Assembly: GCA_024711185.1 (NCBI GenBank)
Contig: JANJTI010000026.1
Location: forward strand, 1-12,640
DNA: 12,640 nt
Source of the DNA: Brevundimonas sp.
Lineage (GTDB): Bacteria > Pseudomonadota > Alphaproteobacteria > Caulobacterales > Caulobacteraceae
Reading direction: 5' to 3'
Below are positions 1 to 7,448 of the stretch, one piece after another. The translations under genes were made by a program, and so were the position numbers. Positions within the stretch are counted from its first letter, which is position 1. Every line of letters starts with the position of its first letter. A model generated the notes under the pieces. The model was not told the DNA's origin. It ran no database searches and was given only the letters and a program-made list of their open reading frames with translations.

Positions 1-710
1 AATCCGAGGAGCGCCTGAAGCGCTTCTGGACCGCCGTCGATGTGGCGGCAGGCGAGGGCGGCTGGGCCGTGCGCCTCGACGGCCGCAGCCCGAAGACTCC
101 GGCCGGCGCGGCCCTGACCCTGCCCACCGAGGCGGCGGCCCGCCCCGCCGCCGACGAGTGGGCCGCCCAGGGCGAGTATCTCGATCCCGCGACCATGCCG
201 GCCCCCCGCCTCGCCTCGACCGCCCTCGACCGGGTGTCGCAGGCGCGCGAGCCGGTGGCCGGGGAGATCGCCGCCTTCGCCGGCTCGGACCTGCTCTGCT
301 ACCTCGCCGAAGAGCCAGCGTCGCTGGTCGAGCAGCAGGCTCGCCAGTGGGCCCCGTGGCGGGCCTGGGCGTCGGTCGAGCTCGGCGTCCACCTCGAGCC
401 GGCGGAAGGCATCATCCACCGCCCGCAGGACCCCGGCGCGGTCGCCCGGATCCGCGAACTGGCCCTGCGGCTGGACGACTTCGGCCTCGCGGGACTGGCC
501 ATGGCGACGCCGCTGCTGGGCTCGGCCGTCCTCGCCCTCGCGTTGCAGCGCGGGGCCGTGTCCGGGGCCGAGGCCTTCGAGCTGTCGCGCCTCGACGAGG
601 CCTTCCAGGAGAGCCGCTGGGGCGTCGACGAGGAGGCCGCCGAACGCACCGCCGCCCGCCGCGCCGAGGCGGTGCTGCTGGAGCGGTGGTTCCGGGCGCT
701 GGAGGCCTGA
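1..710 (+). CDS. ATP12-family F1-ATPase assembly chaperone, 5' end outside the window
   Basis: ATP12 chaperones bind the alpha subunit of the F1 sector of ATP synthase and help assemble the alpha3-beta3 ring in the cytoplasm. The reading frame is open from base 3, and 235 residues are visible before the TGA at 708-710. The first visible residues, EERLKRFW followed by a LDGRSPKTPAG segment, match the conserved N-terminus of the family, so only a few to about 20 residues are missing. The C-terminal stretch SRLDEAFQESRWGVDEEAAER is the family's most conserved region and contains its conserved acidic residue. The family is largely confined to mitochondria and alphaproteobacteria, which supports the taxonomic call. 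The ATG at 42 lies inside the conserved domain and is not the start. pccB follows on the same strand after 65 bases; there is no sign of functional linkage. Confidence 0.9.
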   Translation, partial: SEERLKRFWTAVDVAAGEGGWAVRLDGRSPKTPAGAALTLPTEAAARPAADEWAAQGEYLDPATMPAPRLASTALDRVSQAREPVAGEIAAFAGSDLLCYLAEEPASLVEQQARQWAPWRAWASVELGVHLEPAEGIIHRPQDPGAVARIRELALRLDDFGLAGLAMATPLLGSAVLALALQRGAVSGAEAFELSRLDEAFQESRWGVDEEAAERTAARRAEAVLLERWFRALEA

Positions 711-775
711 AGCTCCCGCCCCGCCTTGCCACCGCGCGCGTCGCTCCCTAAGCCTGCCGGCCAGGGAGTCACCGC

Positions 776-2308
<1,533 letters not shown>

Positions 2309-2332
2309 GGGGGCGCGGGAAGAACGTCTTCA

Positions 2333-2365
2333 CCTCCCCGTTCGCGAAGGCGAATGGAGTGGAGG
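2333..2365 (+). terminator. bulged hairpin just downstream of pccB, possible terminator
   Basis: Starting 25 bases after the pccB stop, CCTCC-CCG-TTCGC (2333-2345) pairs with GCGAA-TGG (2350-2357) and, after a three-base bulge, GGAGG (2361-2365), around a GAAG loop. This gives about 13 pairs including one G-U. No run of T follows, so it is not a classical intrinsic terminator. It could instead be an intergenic repeat or an mRNA 3'-end stabiliser. Confidence 0.4.
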
Positions 2366-2500
2366 CTGGTGGTCGGAGGCGATCGGCCGACCCAGACCGC
2401 GCAGCGGTCAGGTGAGGGCAGCGTCGGCCGTTGTTGTTGAGCGCCGCTCCCCCGCGGTCCGCGCCGCCCTCTCCTGGTCGACGCTGACGCGCCGACCTGT

Positions 2501-2532
2501 CCTCTCCATCGCCTTGGCGGGCGATGGAGAGG
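2501..2532. repeat. perfect 13-bp inverted repeat (hairpin)
   Basis: CCTCTCCATCGCC (2501-2513) is followed by a six-base spacer TTGGCG and its exact reverse complement GGCGATGGAGAGG (2520-2532). A perfect 13-bp stem in non-coding DNA is well beyond what base composition alone makes likely. It is 192 bases from the pccB stop and abuts the larger palindrome. There is no T-run on either side, so a REP-like intergenic element or a structured RNA fits better than a terminator. Confidence 0.75.
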
Positions 2533-2533
2533 T

Positions 2534-2714
2534 GAGCGGATCGCGCCGCACCCCGCCTTTGAACTTCATGGCGGCCAGCGGGCCGGGCGGGCGACGCGGG
2601 TCAAGGACGGCCCGCAGGGCCGCCGCGGCGCGGCCGCGCTTCGCGCGGTCCTTGACGCGCGCCGAACCGCCCGGCGACGATCCTCCATGAGGTTTGAAGG
2701 CGCATCCCGCTCCG
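2534..2714. repeat. large imperfect palindrome, candidate dispersed repeat or structured RNA
   Basis: Three nested arm pairs lie in register. GTCAAGGAC (2600-2608) pairs with 2648-2656, 9 of 9. GCCGGGCGG (2582-2590) pairs with 2667-2675, 9 of 9. Bases 2554-2571 (around CCTTTGAACTTCATGG) pair with 2685-2702 over 18 positions, 15 Watson-Crick plus 3 G-U when read as plus-strand RNA. An outer GAGCGG (2534-2539) can pair loosely with CCGCTC near 2708-2713. The inner part holds two small hairpins, GGCCC-GCA-GGGCC (2609-2621) and CCGCGC-TTC-GCGCGG (2634-2648). The second overlaps the core arm by one base, so the two would compete at that pair. Whether it recurs in the genome cannot be seen from one window. 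Confidence 0.55.
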
Positions 2715-2893
2715 GGTCGAGCGCCTTCCCGACGCGCAGCATCGCCCCCAAACCCTTGAATTTGCGCCCCTGCCGCCCCACATTGCCCTCATCCTGAAAT
2801 CCGCCTTCCCGACCCGCCCGCGCCCCGCGCAGGCGGCGATGGCGTTTCGGCGCGGCGGGTTCCCGGGACCTCGACAACCCTGAAGGAGACGTC

Positions 2894-3403
2894 TTGTACG
2901 CCCAACGCAAAGCCCCGCACGCCCCCCGTTCCCACGCCGGCCGTGGCTTCCGCCCGGCGCCGATCCGCGCCCGCGTCGGCCTCGCCATGCGCCGCTCGAT
3001 GAATTTCGGTCCGATGCCTGACGCCGAGTCGGTGCTGCGGGCCCACGGCCTGTCGCTGGCCCCGATGGAGGTCGGCGAAGGCGGCCTCAGCATCGGCGGG
3101 ACCAGCGTGCTCGCCACCGCCCGCGCCTCCGACCTGGACAGCGGGGCCCTGAAGGGCCTCGTCGTGCCGGCTGGCGCGGCCGACGAGGCCGGCGACGCCG
3201 CCCTGGCGGACGCCATCTCCCGCGCCTGCGCCAAGGGCGCGCCGGTGCTGGCCTTCGGCGAAGGCGTGGCCGCCACCCTGCGTGCGCTGGGCCGCCCCGC
3301 AGGGCCGTTCGCCGACGCTCCGGCCGTGGTCGTCTCGGGCGACGACGTCCAGCCGCTGGCCGACGCCGAGGCGCTGGGCGCCGCCGCCGGCCGCATCCAC
3401 TGA
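2894..3403 (+). CDS. hypothetical protein with a DJ-1/PfpI-like (class I amidotransferase-like) fold, nucleophile missing
   Basis: Function is unknown. The 169-residue protein has a basic N-terminal tail (1-35). The rest resembles the DJ-1/PfpI fold: a strand-turn GLVVPAG (about 89-95), a helix region, then APVLAFGEGVAATLRALG (about 116-133), which matches the nucleophile-elbow segment. In active members that elbow reads x-Cys-x-Gly; here it is FGEG, with Gly in place of Cys, so protease, glyoxalase or amidotransferase activity is unlikely. The start is TTG at 2894, chosen because AAGGAG (2883-2888) sits five bases upstream. The ATG at 2987 would remove the basic tail and has no such site. 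It converges on the merR-like gene with a hairpin between. The fold assignment is inference from pattern; the open frame and codon use are good evidence for a real gene. Confidence 0.7.
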   Translation: MYAQRKAPHAPRSHAGRGFRPAPIRARVGLAMRRSMNFGPMPDAESVLRAHGLSLAPMEVGEGGLSIGGTSVLATARASDLDSGALKGLVVPAGAADEAGDAALADAISRACAKGAPVLAFGEGVAATLRALGRPAGPFADAPAVVVSGDDVQPLADAEALGAAAGRIH

Positions 3404-3410
3404 TCGAGGC

Positions 3411-3443
3411 GCGGGAGCGGCGGGCCAGTCGCGCCGCTCCCGC
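3411..3443. terminator. perfect 12-bp hairpin between convergent genes
   Basis: GCGGGAGCGGCG (3411-3422) and CGCCGCTCCCGC (3432-3443) are exact reverse complements around a nine-base loop. It lies between the 2894-3403 (+) stop and the 3449-3865 (-) stop, where a shared bidirectional terminator is expected. Neither side has a T-run, as is common in very GC-rich genomes. Confidence 0.65.
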
Positions 3444-3448
3444 CGCTC

Positions 3449-3865
3449 TCAGACCCCGAACGCCTCGAGGATGGGGCAAGATCCCTTGCCCCCCGAGGCG
3501 CAGGCGCCCGCCAGGCGGCGCAGCGACGCCCGCGCGGCCTCCAGCTCGGCGATGCGCGCATCCAGGGCCGCCAGACGTTCCTCGGCCAGCGCGCGCGCCC
3601 GCGCCCGATCCTCGCCGGCGTCCAGCGCCAGCAACTCGCCGATCTGCTCGAGGGTGAAGCCCGCGGCCTGCGCCGAACGTATGAAGCGCAGCCGGCGCAC
3701 GTCCTCGTCGTCGTAGCGCCGTACGCCGCCGCCCAGTCCGTTCCCCTGCGGCCGCGGCGGCTCCGCCAGCAGGCCGCGCCGCTGGTAGTAGCGCACCGTC
3801 TCCACGCCGACCCCGCCGGCCTCCGCCAGCCGCGCGATGGTCCGTCCGGGGGCTGCGAAGGACAT
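3449..3865 (-). CDS. MerR-family metal-responsive regulator with two of the three MerR metal cysteines
   Basis: The protein has 138 residues, close to MerR and CueR. An N-terminal winged helix-turn-helix (8-52) carries VETVRYYQRRGLLAEP, very close to the VETIRFYQRKGLLLEP of mercury MerR. RSAQAAGFTLEQIGELLAL (63-81) is the second family signature, then a coiled-coil dimerisation helix (about 88-119) and a metal loop ACASGGKGSCPI (121-132). Cys122 and Cys130 match the loop cysteines, with seven residues between, as in CueR. The third MerR ligand (Cys82 of Tn501) aligns with Arg87, so classical three-cysteine mercury binding is not possible. The wing carries a short Gly-rich insert (41-47). The ATG at 3865 has a GGAG ribosome binding site; upstream in-frame ATGs at 3883 and 3937 run through the promoter. 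It is divergent from the glutaredoxin-MauE gene and probably controls it and itself. Confidence 0.9.
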   Translation of the reverse strand: MSFAAPGRTIARLAEAGGVGVETVRYYQRRGLLAEPPRPQGNGLGGGVRRYDDEDVRRLRFIRSAQAAGFTLEQIGELLALDAGEDRARARALAEERLAALDARIAELEAARASLRRLAGACASGGKGSCPILEAFGV

Positions 3866-3868
3866 GAC

Positions 3869-3899
3869 TTGACTCCGTACCATGGTCCGGACCCTACAT
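3869..3899 (+). promoter_or_regulatory. mer-type operator-promoter with 19-bp spacer
   Basis: TTGACT (-35, 3869-3874), a 19-base spacer (3875-3893) and CTACAT (-10, 3894-3899) point toward the glutaredoxin-MauE gene. The spacer holds CCGTAC-CATG-GTCCGG, a near-palindrome with one mismatch. The mercury operon promoter of Tn501, recalled from memory, has TTGACTCCGTAC followed by GTACGG and a 19-base spacer, so the first 12 bases here are the same. An overlong spacer is the hallmark of promoters that MerR regulators activate by DNA distortion. The box lies three bases from the regulator's own start codon, which implies autoregulation. Confidence 0.85.
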
Positions 3900-3935
3900 G
3901 GGGTGCGGATCGTTAGTCGGCAACGGAGAAGCCTC

Positions 3936-4694
3936 ATGTCCGCCCCCCAGAACGCCCCCGGGAAGAAGACCGCCGTGCTCTACCGCATGGTCATGCCCGA
4001 CCATGTCTGCCCCTACGGCCGCAAATCCCTGTGGCTGCTGCGCCGCAAGGGCTATGCGGTGCAGGACCATCACCTGACCACGCGGGAGCAGACCGACGCC
4101 TTCAAGGCCGAACACGGGGTGAAGACCACGCCCCAGACCTTCATCGACGGCGTCCGCATCGGCGGCCATGACGACCTGCGTCGCCATTTCGGCGAGAAGG
4201 TCGCGGAGCCCGGCGCGACCAGCTACACGCCGGTGCTGGCGGTGTTCGCCGTGGCGGCGCTGATCTCGCTGGCCATCGACTGGCTGTCGGCGGGAACCGT
4301 CAGCTGGATGGCCCTGCCCAATTTCATCGCCGTCGCCATGTGTCTGCTGGCCATGCTCAAGCTGCAGGACGTCGAGAAGTTCTCGACCATGTTTCTCAAC
4401 TACGACCTGCTGGCCCAGCGTTGGCCGACCTACGGCTACCTCTATCCGTTCGCCGAACTCGGCGCGGGGGTGCTGATGCTGGCCGGAGTGTTGACCTGGC
4501 TCTCCGCCCCGGCAGCCCTGTTCATCGGCGGCATAGGCGCGGTCTCGGTGTTCAAGGCGGTCTATGTCGACAAACGCGAGCTGAAATGCGCCTGCGTCGG
4601 CGGCTCGTCCAACGTGCCGCTGGGCTTCGTCTCCCTGACCGAGAACCTGATGATGATCGGCATGGCCGTGTGGATGCTGGCCGTGGCGCACTGA
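3936..4694 (+). CDS. glutaredoxin-MauE fusion: redox-associated membrane protein
   Basis: The protein has 252 residues and two parts. Residues 12-86 are a glutaredoxin-like domain with CPYG at 25-28 (monothiol, second Cys replaced by Gly), TPQTFIDG (65-72, the Thr-Pro cis-proline site) and GGHDDL (77-82), the usual glutathione-side motif. Residues 97-250 are a MauE/DoxX-like membrane domain with about four or five hydrophobic segments (98-116, 125-141, 173-190, 191-207, 232-250), the signature KLQDVEKFSTMFLNYDLLAQRW (142-163), and a CAC pair at 218-220. MauE-type domains are linked to disulphide handling in methylamine dehydrogenase maturation. The start is the ATG at 3936, with GGAG eight bases upstream and downstream of the mer-type promoter. 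Its role is unknown; the regulator suggests metal- or thiol-stress defence. No merT, merP or merA is in the window. Confidence 0.85.
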   Translation: MSAPQNAPGKKTAVLYRMVMPDHVCPYGRKSLWLLRRKGYAVQDHHLTTREQTDAFKAEHGVKTTPQTFIDGVRIGGHDDLRRHFGEKVAEPGATSYTPVLAVFAVAALISLAIDWLSAGTVSWMALPNFIAVAMCLLAMLKLQDVEKFSTMFLNYDLLAQRWPTYGYLYPFAELGAGVLMLAGVLTWLSAPAALFIGGIGAVSVFKAVYVDKRELKCACVGGSSNVPLGFVSLTENLMMIGMAVWMLAVAH

Positions 4695-4702
4695 GCCGGA
4701 GG

Positions 4703-4752
4703 CGAGGCCGCCGCAACGACCGCGACGGCGTCGCCTGGTTCAGGCGGCCTCG
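4703..4752. terminator. 10-bp inverted repeat between convergent genes, possible terminator
   Basis: CGAGGCCGCC (4703-4712) and GGCGGCCTCG (4743-4752) are exact reverse complements 30 bases apart, with a smaller GCGAC-GGC-GTCGC hairpin inside. The right arm overlaps the last codons of cheW. Position between two convergent genes suits a shared terminator, but the loop is long and no T-run follows. Confidence 0.3.
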
Positions 4753-5195
4753 GCGACAGGCTCCGGAACGAGCCGGGCGAGGTCGAGCAGGCTGATCATG
4801 CCGTCCTCGCCGGCCACGATGCCCTCCAGCACGGTCTCGGCGCCGCCGGCGGCCAGGTCGGGAGCCGGCTGCACCGAGTCGGGCTCGACCCCGAGGATGT
4901 CGGAGACGCCGTCGACCAGCAGGCCCACCAGCCGGCCGCTGTGCTCGATGACGATCACCGCGTGCCGCGCCGAGGGCTCCGAGGCCGGGCCGCCCAGCCG
5001 GCGGCCGAGATCCATCACCGGCAGGACGATGCCGCGCAGATTGACCACCCCCTGCATGAAGGGCTGGGCGTTCGGCAGGGGGGTCGCCGGGCTCCAGCCC
5101 CGGATCTCGCGCACCGACTGGATATCGATGGCGTAGCGGGCGTCGCCGATGCGGAAGGCGACCAGTTCGCGCAGGTCGGGATTGTCGGCGCTCAT
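4740..5195 (-). CDS. cheW: CheW chemotaxis adaptor protein
   Basis: CheW couples chemoreceptors to the kinase CheA in cytoplasmic or membrane receptor arrays. The 151 residues form one CheW domain (about 8-145): FRIGDARYAIDIQSVREI (14-31), then PFMQGVVNLRGIVLPVMDL (45-63), whose NLRG holds the conserved Arg54 of the receptor/kinase interface, and GLLVDGVSDIL (91-101). The ATG at 5195 has GGGAGGAG just upstream. A GTG at 5210 would add five residues but would bury that site. The start overlaps the receptor gene's TGA by one base (TGATG), which indicates translational coupling. No other che gene is in the window, so this pair is a satellite of a main chemotaxis cluster. Confidence 0.93.
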   Translation of the reverse strand: MSADNPDLRELVAFRIGDARYAIDIQSVREIRGWSPATPLPNAQPFMQGVVNLRGIVLPVMDLGRRLGGPASEPSARHAVIVIEHSGRLVGLLVDGVSDILGVEPDSVQPAPDLAAGGAETVLEGIVAGEDGMISLLDLARLVPEPVAEAA

Positions 5196-6724
5196 CAGAA
5201 CTCCTCCCACCCCTCGACGGGCTCGACCACGGCCAGGGCGGCGCCGCCGGCCCCGGCCCGGGCGAACCGGGCGATGCGCTGCTGCTGGGCGCCGTGGAAG
5301 GCGCCGGGGCGCGCGGCAGGTCGACGTTCCACCGCCGCGGGGGTCGCGGGCGCGCCGGCGACGGCGCCCTGGGTGGTCTTGAAGCGCCCGACCAGGCCCG
5401 ACAGCTCCTCGCTGTCCCGGCTGAGGCTGTGGCTGGCGGCGGTGGACTGCTCGACCATGGCGGCGTTCTGCTGGGTCACCTGGTCCATCTGGTTGACGGC
5501 CGTGTTGACCTGCTGAAGGCCGGTGGCCTGCTCCTGGGCCGAGGCGCTGATCTCGGACATCAGACCGTGGATGCCGGAAACGCCTTCGATGATCGCCTTG
5601 AGGGCCTTGCCCGTCTGGTCGACCAGCCCCACGCCGGTGGCGACCTGGGCCGAGGAGGCCGAGATCAGGGTCTTGATCTCCTTGGCTGCGTCGGCCGAGC
5701 GCTGGGCCAGAGCCCGCACTTCCGAGGCCACCACCGCGAAGCCGCGGCCGGCATCGCCCGCCCGCGCCGCCTCGACCCCGGCGTTCAGGGCCAGAAGGTT
5801 GGTCTGGAAGGCGATCTCGTCGATCACGCCGATGATCTGGCCGATCTGTCCGGCGGACCGCTCGATGTCGCCCATGGCGGCCACGGCCCGCTCGACCACC
5901 TCGCCGGAGCGTTCGGCTTCGGCGCGCGCGGCTGTGACCGACTCGCTGGCGCGCCGGGCGCCCTCGGCCGTGCGGTTGACGGTCGCCGTGATCTCGTCCA
6001 GCGCGGCGGCGGTCTCCTCCAGGCTGGCCGCCTGCTGCTCGGTACGCCGCGACAGATCGTCGGCGGCGTGGCTGATCTCGGCGGCGCCGGTGCGCATCGT
6101 GCCGGCGTGGGTGGCGATTTCGCCGACCACCGCCTCCAGCCGGCTCACCGCCGCGTTGAAGTCGTCGGCGAGCTGTCGGTAATCGGCGGGGAAGTCCGCC
6201 TCCAGACGGACCATCAGGTCCCCGTCGGAAAGCCGCGACAGGGCGTCGGCGGTGCGTCGGACCACGTCTGCGAGCTCGTCGGCAGCGCGCTTGCGCTCTG
6301 CCTCCTGGCGCTCCCGCTCGACCTCGACCGCCGTCACGTCGGTGGCGAACTTGATCACCTTGAAGGGCTTGCCGGCGGCGTCGAGGATCGGGTTGTAGGA
6401 GGCCTCGATCACGACCCGCTTTCCGCCCCTGCCGACCCGCTCGTACTTCTGGGCGAGGAATTCGCCGCCGCGCAGCCGGCGCCAGAATTCCTGGTAGGCT
6501 TCGCTGCGCGCGAACGTCGGATCGACGAACATGGCGTGCTGCCGGCCCTTGACCTCGTCGAGCCGGTATCCGAGCACCTGCAGGAAGTTCTCGTTGGCGT
6601 CGAGGATCACGCCGTCGAGGTCGAACTCGATGACGGCCTGCGAGCGCCCGATGGCGGCGACCACCGCCTCGAGCTGGACGATGCGCTCCTGCAGCGCCTG
6701 GTTGGCTTTGGACGGTCCGAACAT
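5195..6724 (-). CDS. soluble PAS-containing methyl-accepting chemotaxis protein
   Basis: This is a cytoplasmic chemoreceptor of 509 residues without a hydrophobic segment long enough to cross the membrane. In order: a short coiled coil (5-24), a PAS domain (about 25-133; [23 protein letters not shown] at 31-53, ending [11 protein letters not shown]), a HAMP-like linker (about 154-205), and a signalling domain with the conserved hairpin tip [23 protein letters not shown] (301-323) and [18 protein letters not shown] (327-344). The last five residues, GWEEF, look like the C-terminal tether that binds the CheR/CheB adaptation enzymes, preceded by an Ala/Pro-rich linker (452-500). The PAS ligand is unknown; redox, oxygen or an aromatic ligand are possible. 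The ATG at 6724 is preferred, since homologues begin MFG; the ATG at 6781 has no ribosome binding site. cheW follows with a one-base overlap. Confidence 0.93.
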   Translation of the reverse strand: MFGPSKANQALQERIVQLEAVVAAIGRSQAVIEFDLDGVILDANENFLQVLGYRLDEVKGRQHAMFVDPTFARSEAYQEFWRRLRGGEFLAQKYERVGRGGKRVVIEASYNPILDAAGKPFKVIKFATDVTAVEVERERQEAERKRAADELADVVRRTADALSRLSDGDLMVRLEADFPADYRQLADDFNAAVSRLEAVVGEIATHAGTMRTGAAEISHAADDLSRRTEQQAASLEETAAALDEITATVNRTAEGARRASESVTAARAEAERSGEVVERAVAAMGDIERSAGQIGQIIGVIDEIAFQTNLLALNAGVEAARAGDAGRGFAVVASEVRALAQRSADAAKEIKTLISASSAQVATGVGLVDQTGKALKAIIEGVSGIHGLMSEISASAQEQATGLQQVNTAVNQMDQVTQQNAAMVEQSTAASHSLSRDSEELSGLVGRFKTTQGAVAGAPATPAAVERRPAARPGAFHGAQQQRIARFARAGAGGAALAVVEPVEGWEEF

Positions 6725-6820
6725 TCTTTCTGGCCCCGGTGGGATATCGTTGCTCTCAGTAAGGGGCAGGCGTTGACGCATTGAGCGCGACTGGCGGGCT
6801 CCCTGATGGTCCGGTTCCGT

Positions 6821-6840
6821 ATCGTTTCAATGCGAACGAT
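6821..6840. promoter_or_regulatory. candidate operator between the divergent receptor and MarR genes
   Basis: ATCGTT (6821-6826) and AACGAT (6835-6840) are an exact 6-bp inverted repeat with an eight-base centre, 20 bases in all. It is in the 188-base divergent gap, 97 bases upstream of the receptor start and 73 upstream of the MarR start, and the surrounding DNA is visibly more AT-rich. This size and symmetry fit a dimeric MarR-type site; the adjacent MarR is the obvious candidate, but nothing proves it. Confidence 0.45.
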
Positions 6841-6912
6841 GGTTTTTTGCTTGCGGACAAATCCGCTACGCGAGCTTGGGCTTATCTGTTGCGTAGGTTC
6901 CGGGGGTCAGCA

Positions 6913-7443
6913 GTGCTTTCGTCTTTGAGTTCGATTCTCGAGCACCGCAGTGCGCGGTCTCGTGCGCAGTTCAACCTCATCTACAAGCTGGTCATCGCCG
7001 GCCGGCGGTGGCGGGCGCGCTTGAGCGAGCGGCTGGTGGGCGCCGGGCACACCGACGCGACATTCAGCGCCCTTTACGCCCTCGCCAGCGCGCCCACGGG
7101 ACTCAACCAGACGGAACTCGCGGAACGCATGGGCGTGACGGGTTCGTCGCTCGTGCGCCTGCTCGATGTTCTCGAGATGCAGGGGCAGATCCGACGGGAA
7201 GCCATGGTCGGCGACCGACGCGCCAATCTGATCCGTTTGCAGCCAGCAGGGGCGGAGGCCGTGCGCGAACTCGACGCCGTCGCCGATCGCTTGCGTGACG
7301 AGATCTTCGATGGCGTATCCGACGAGCGGGTCACCCAGCTGACGGAACTCCTCGACCGCCTCATGGAAAGGCTGGCTGCTGGAACCGTGCGTGTTGAGGA
7401 GCCCGGCCCGGAAGGGGCGATGCAGGCGTCCGCGCCTGCCTGA
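6913..7443 (+). CDS. MarR-family transcriptional regulator
   Basis: This is a DNA-binding regulator of 176 residues if translated from the GTG at 6913. The winged helix-turn-helix runs from TDATFSALYALASAPTGLNQTELAERMGVTGSSLVRLLDVLEMQGQI into the wing VGDRRANLIRLQPAG (about 47-112), flanked by the dimer helices usual in the family. The signal is not identifiable. The start is uncertain: the frame is open back to a TTG at 6781, but residues from there look like non-coding DNA and cover the candidate operator. A GGGGG run six bases before the GTG is a weak ribosome binding site, and TTG 6925 is another option. Codon use includes CCA, GCA, TTG and many T-ending codons, unlike the strictly G/C-ending neighbours, which hints at a different origin. 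It converges on the next MarR gene with a five-base gap. Confidence 0.85.
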   Translation: MLSSLSSILEHRSARSRAQFNLIYKLVIAGRRWRARLSERLVGAGHTDATFSALYALASAPTGLNQTELAERMGVTGSSLVRLLDVLEMQGQIRREAMVGDRRANLIRLQPAGAEAVRELDAVADRLRDEIFDGVSDERVTQLTELLDRLMERLAAGTVRVEEPGPEGAMQASAPA

Positions 7444-7448
7444 ATCCT

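Larger units (their letters stand above)
2309..2893. other. 585-base region without a convincing gene, rich in inverted repeats
   Basis: No reading frame here resembles a known protein. Frames such as 2412-2690 (+) and 2601-2792 (-) give low-complexity Arg/Gly/Ala/Pro translations without a good ribosome binding site. What is visible is structure: a hairpin after pccB (2333-2365), a perfect 13-bp hairpin (2501-2532), a large imperfect palindrome (about 2534-2714), and a 12-base direct repeat CGCCTTCCCGAC at 2722-2733 and 2802-2813, exactly 80 bases apart. No clear promoter for the following gene was found. The region may be a dispersed intergenic repeat of this genome, an untranslated leader of the 2894 gene, or a structured RNA. 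Confidence 0.6.

Noticed and set aside
2412..2690. 92-codon open frame on the plus strand in the large gap
   Set aside because: It crosses the hairpin and palindrome arms, has no good ribosome binding site, and its translation resembles no protein.
2309..2893. Insertion sequence or transposon remnant in the large gap
   Set aside because: No transposase motif or target-site duplication is visible. The inverted repeats are nested inside the region rather than at its ends, so only a repeat element is claimed.
2566..3561. 331-codon open frame on the minus strand, and 2601-2792 within the same region
   Set aside because: It runs across the palindrome, the DJ-1-like gene and the end of the MerR gene in antisense. 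It is Arg/Ala/Ser/Pro-rich with no domain. A fragment of a decayed gene or repeat-encoded tail near 2600-2790 cannot be excluded, but there is no positive evidence.
3866..3937. N-terminal extension of the MerR protein from ATGs at 3883 or 3937
   Set aside because: It would translate through the operator-promoter. The ATG at 3865 has a good ribosome binding site and gives the usual family N-terminus.
3449..4694. Classical mercury resistance (mer) operon
   Set aside because: Only the regulator and operator resemble mer. The target lacks any Mer transporter or reductase feature, and the regulator lacks one of the three mercury ligands.
5294..6784. 496-codon open frame on the plus strand
   Set aside because: It is antisense to the chemoreceptor, whose conserved domains are unmistakable on the minus strand. 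The antisense product is compositional noise.
6781..6912. N-terminal extension of the first MarR protein from a TTG at 6781
   Set aside because: It has no ribosome binding site, would cover the candidate operator, and the added residues match nothing in the family.
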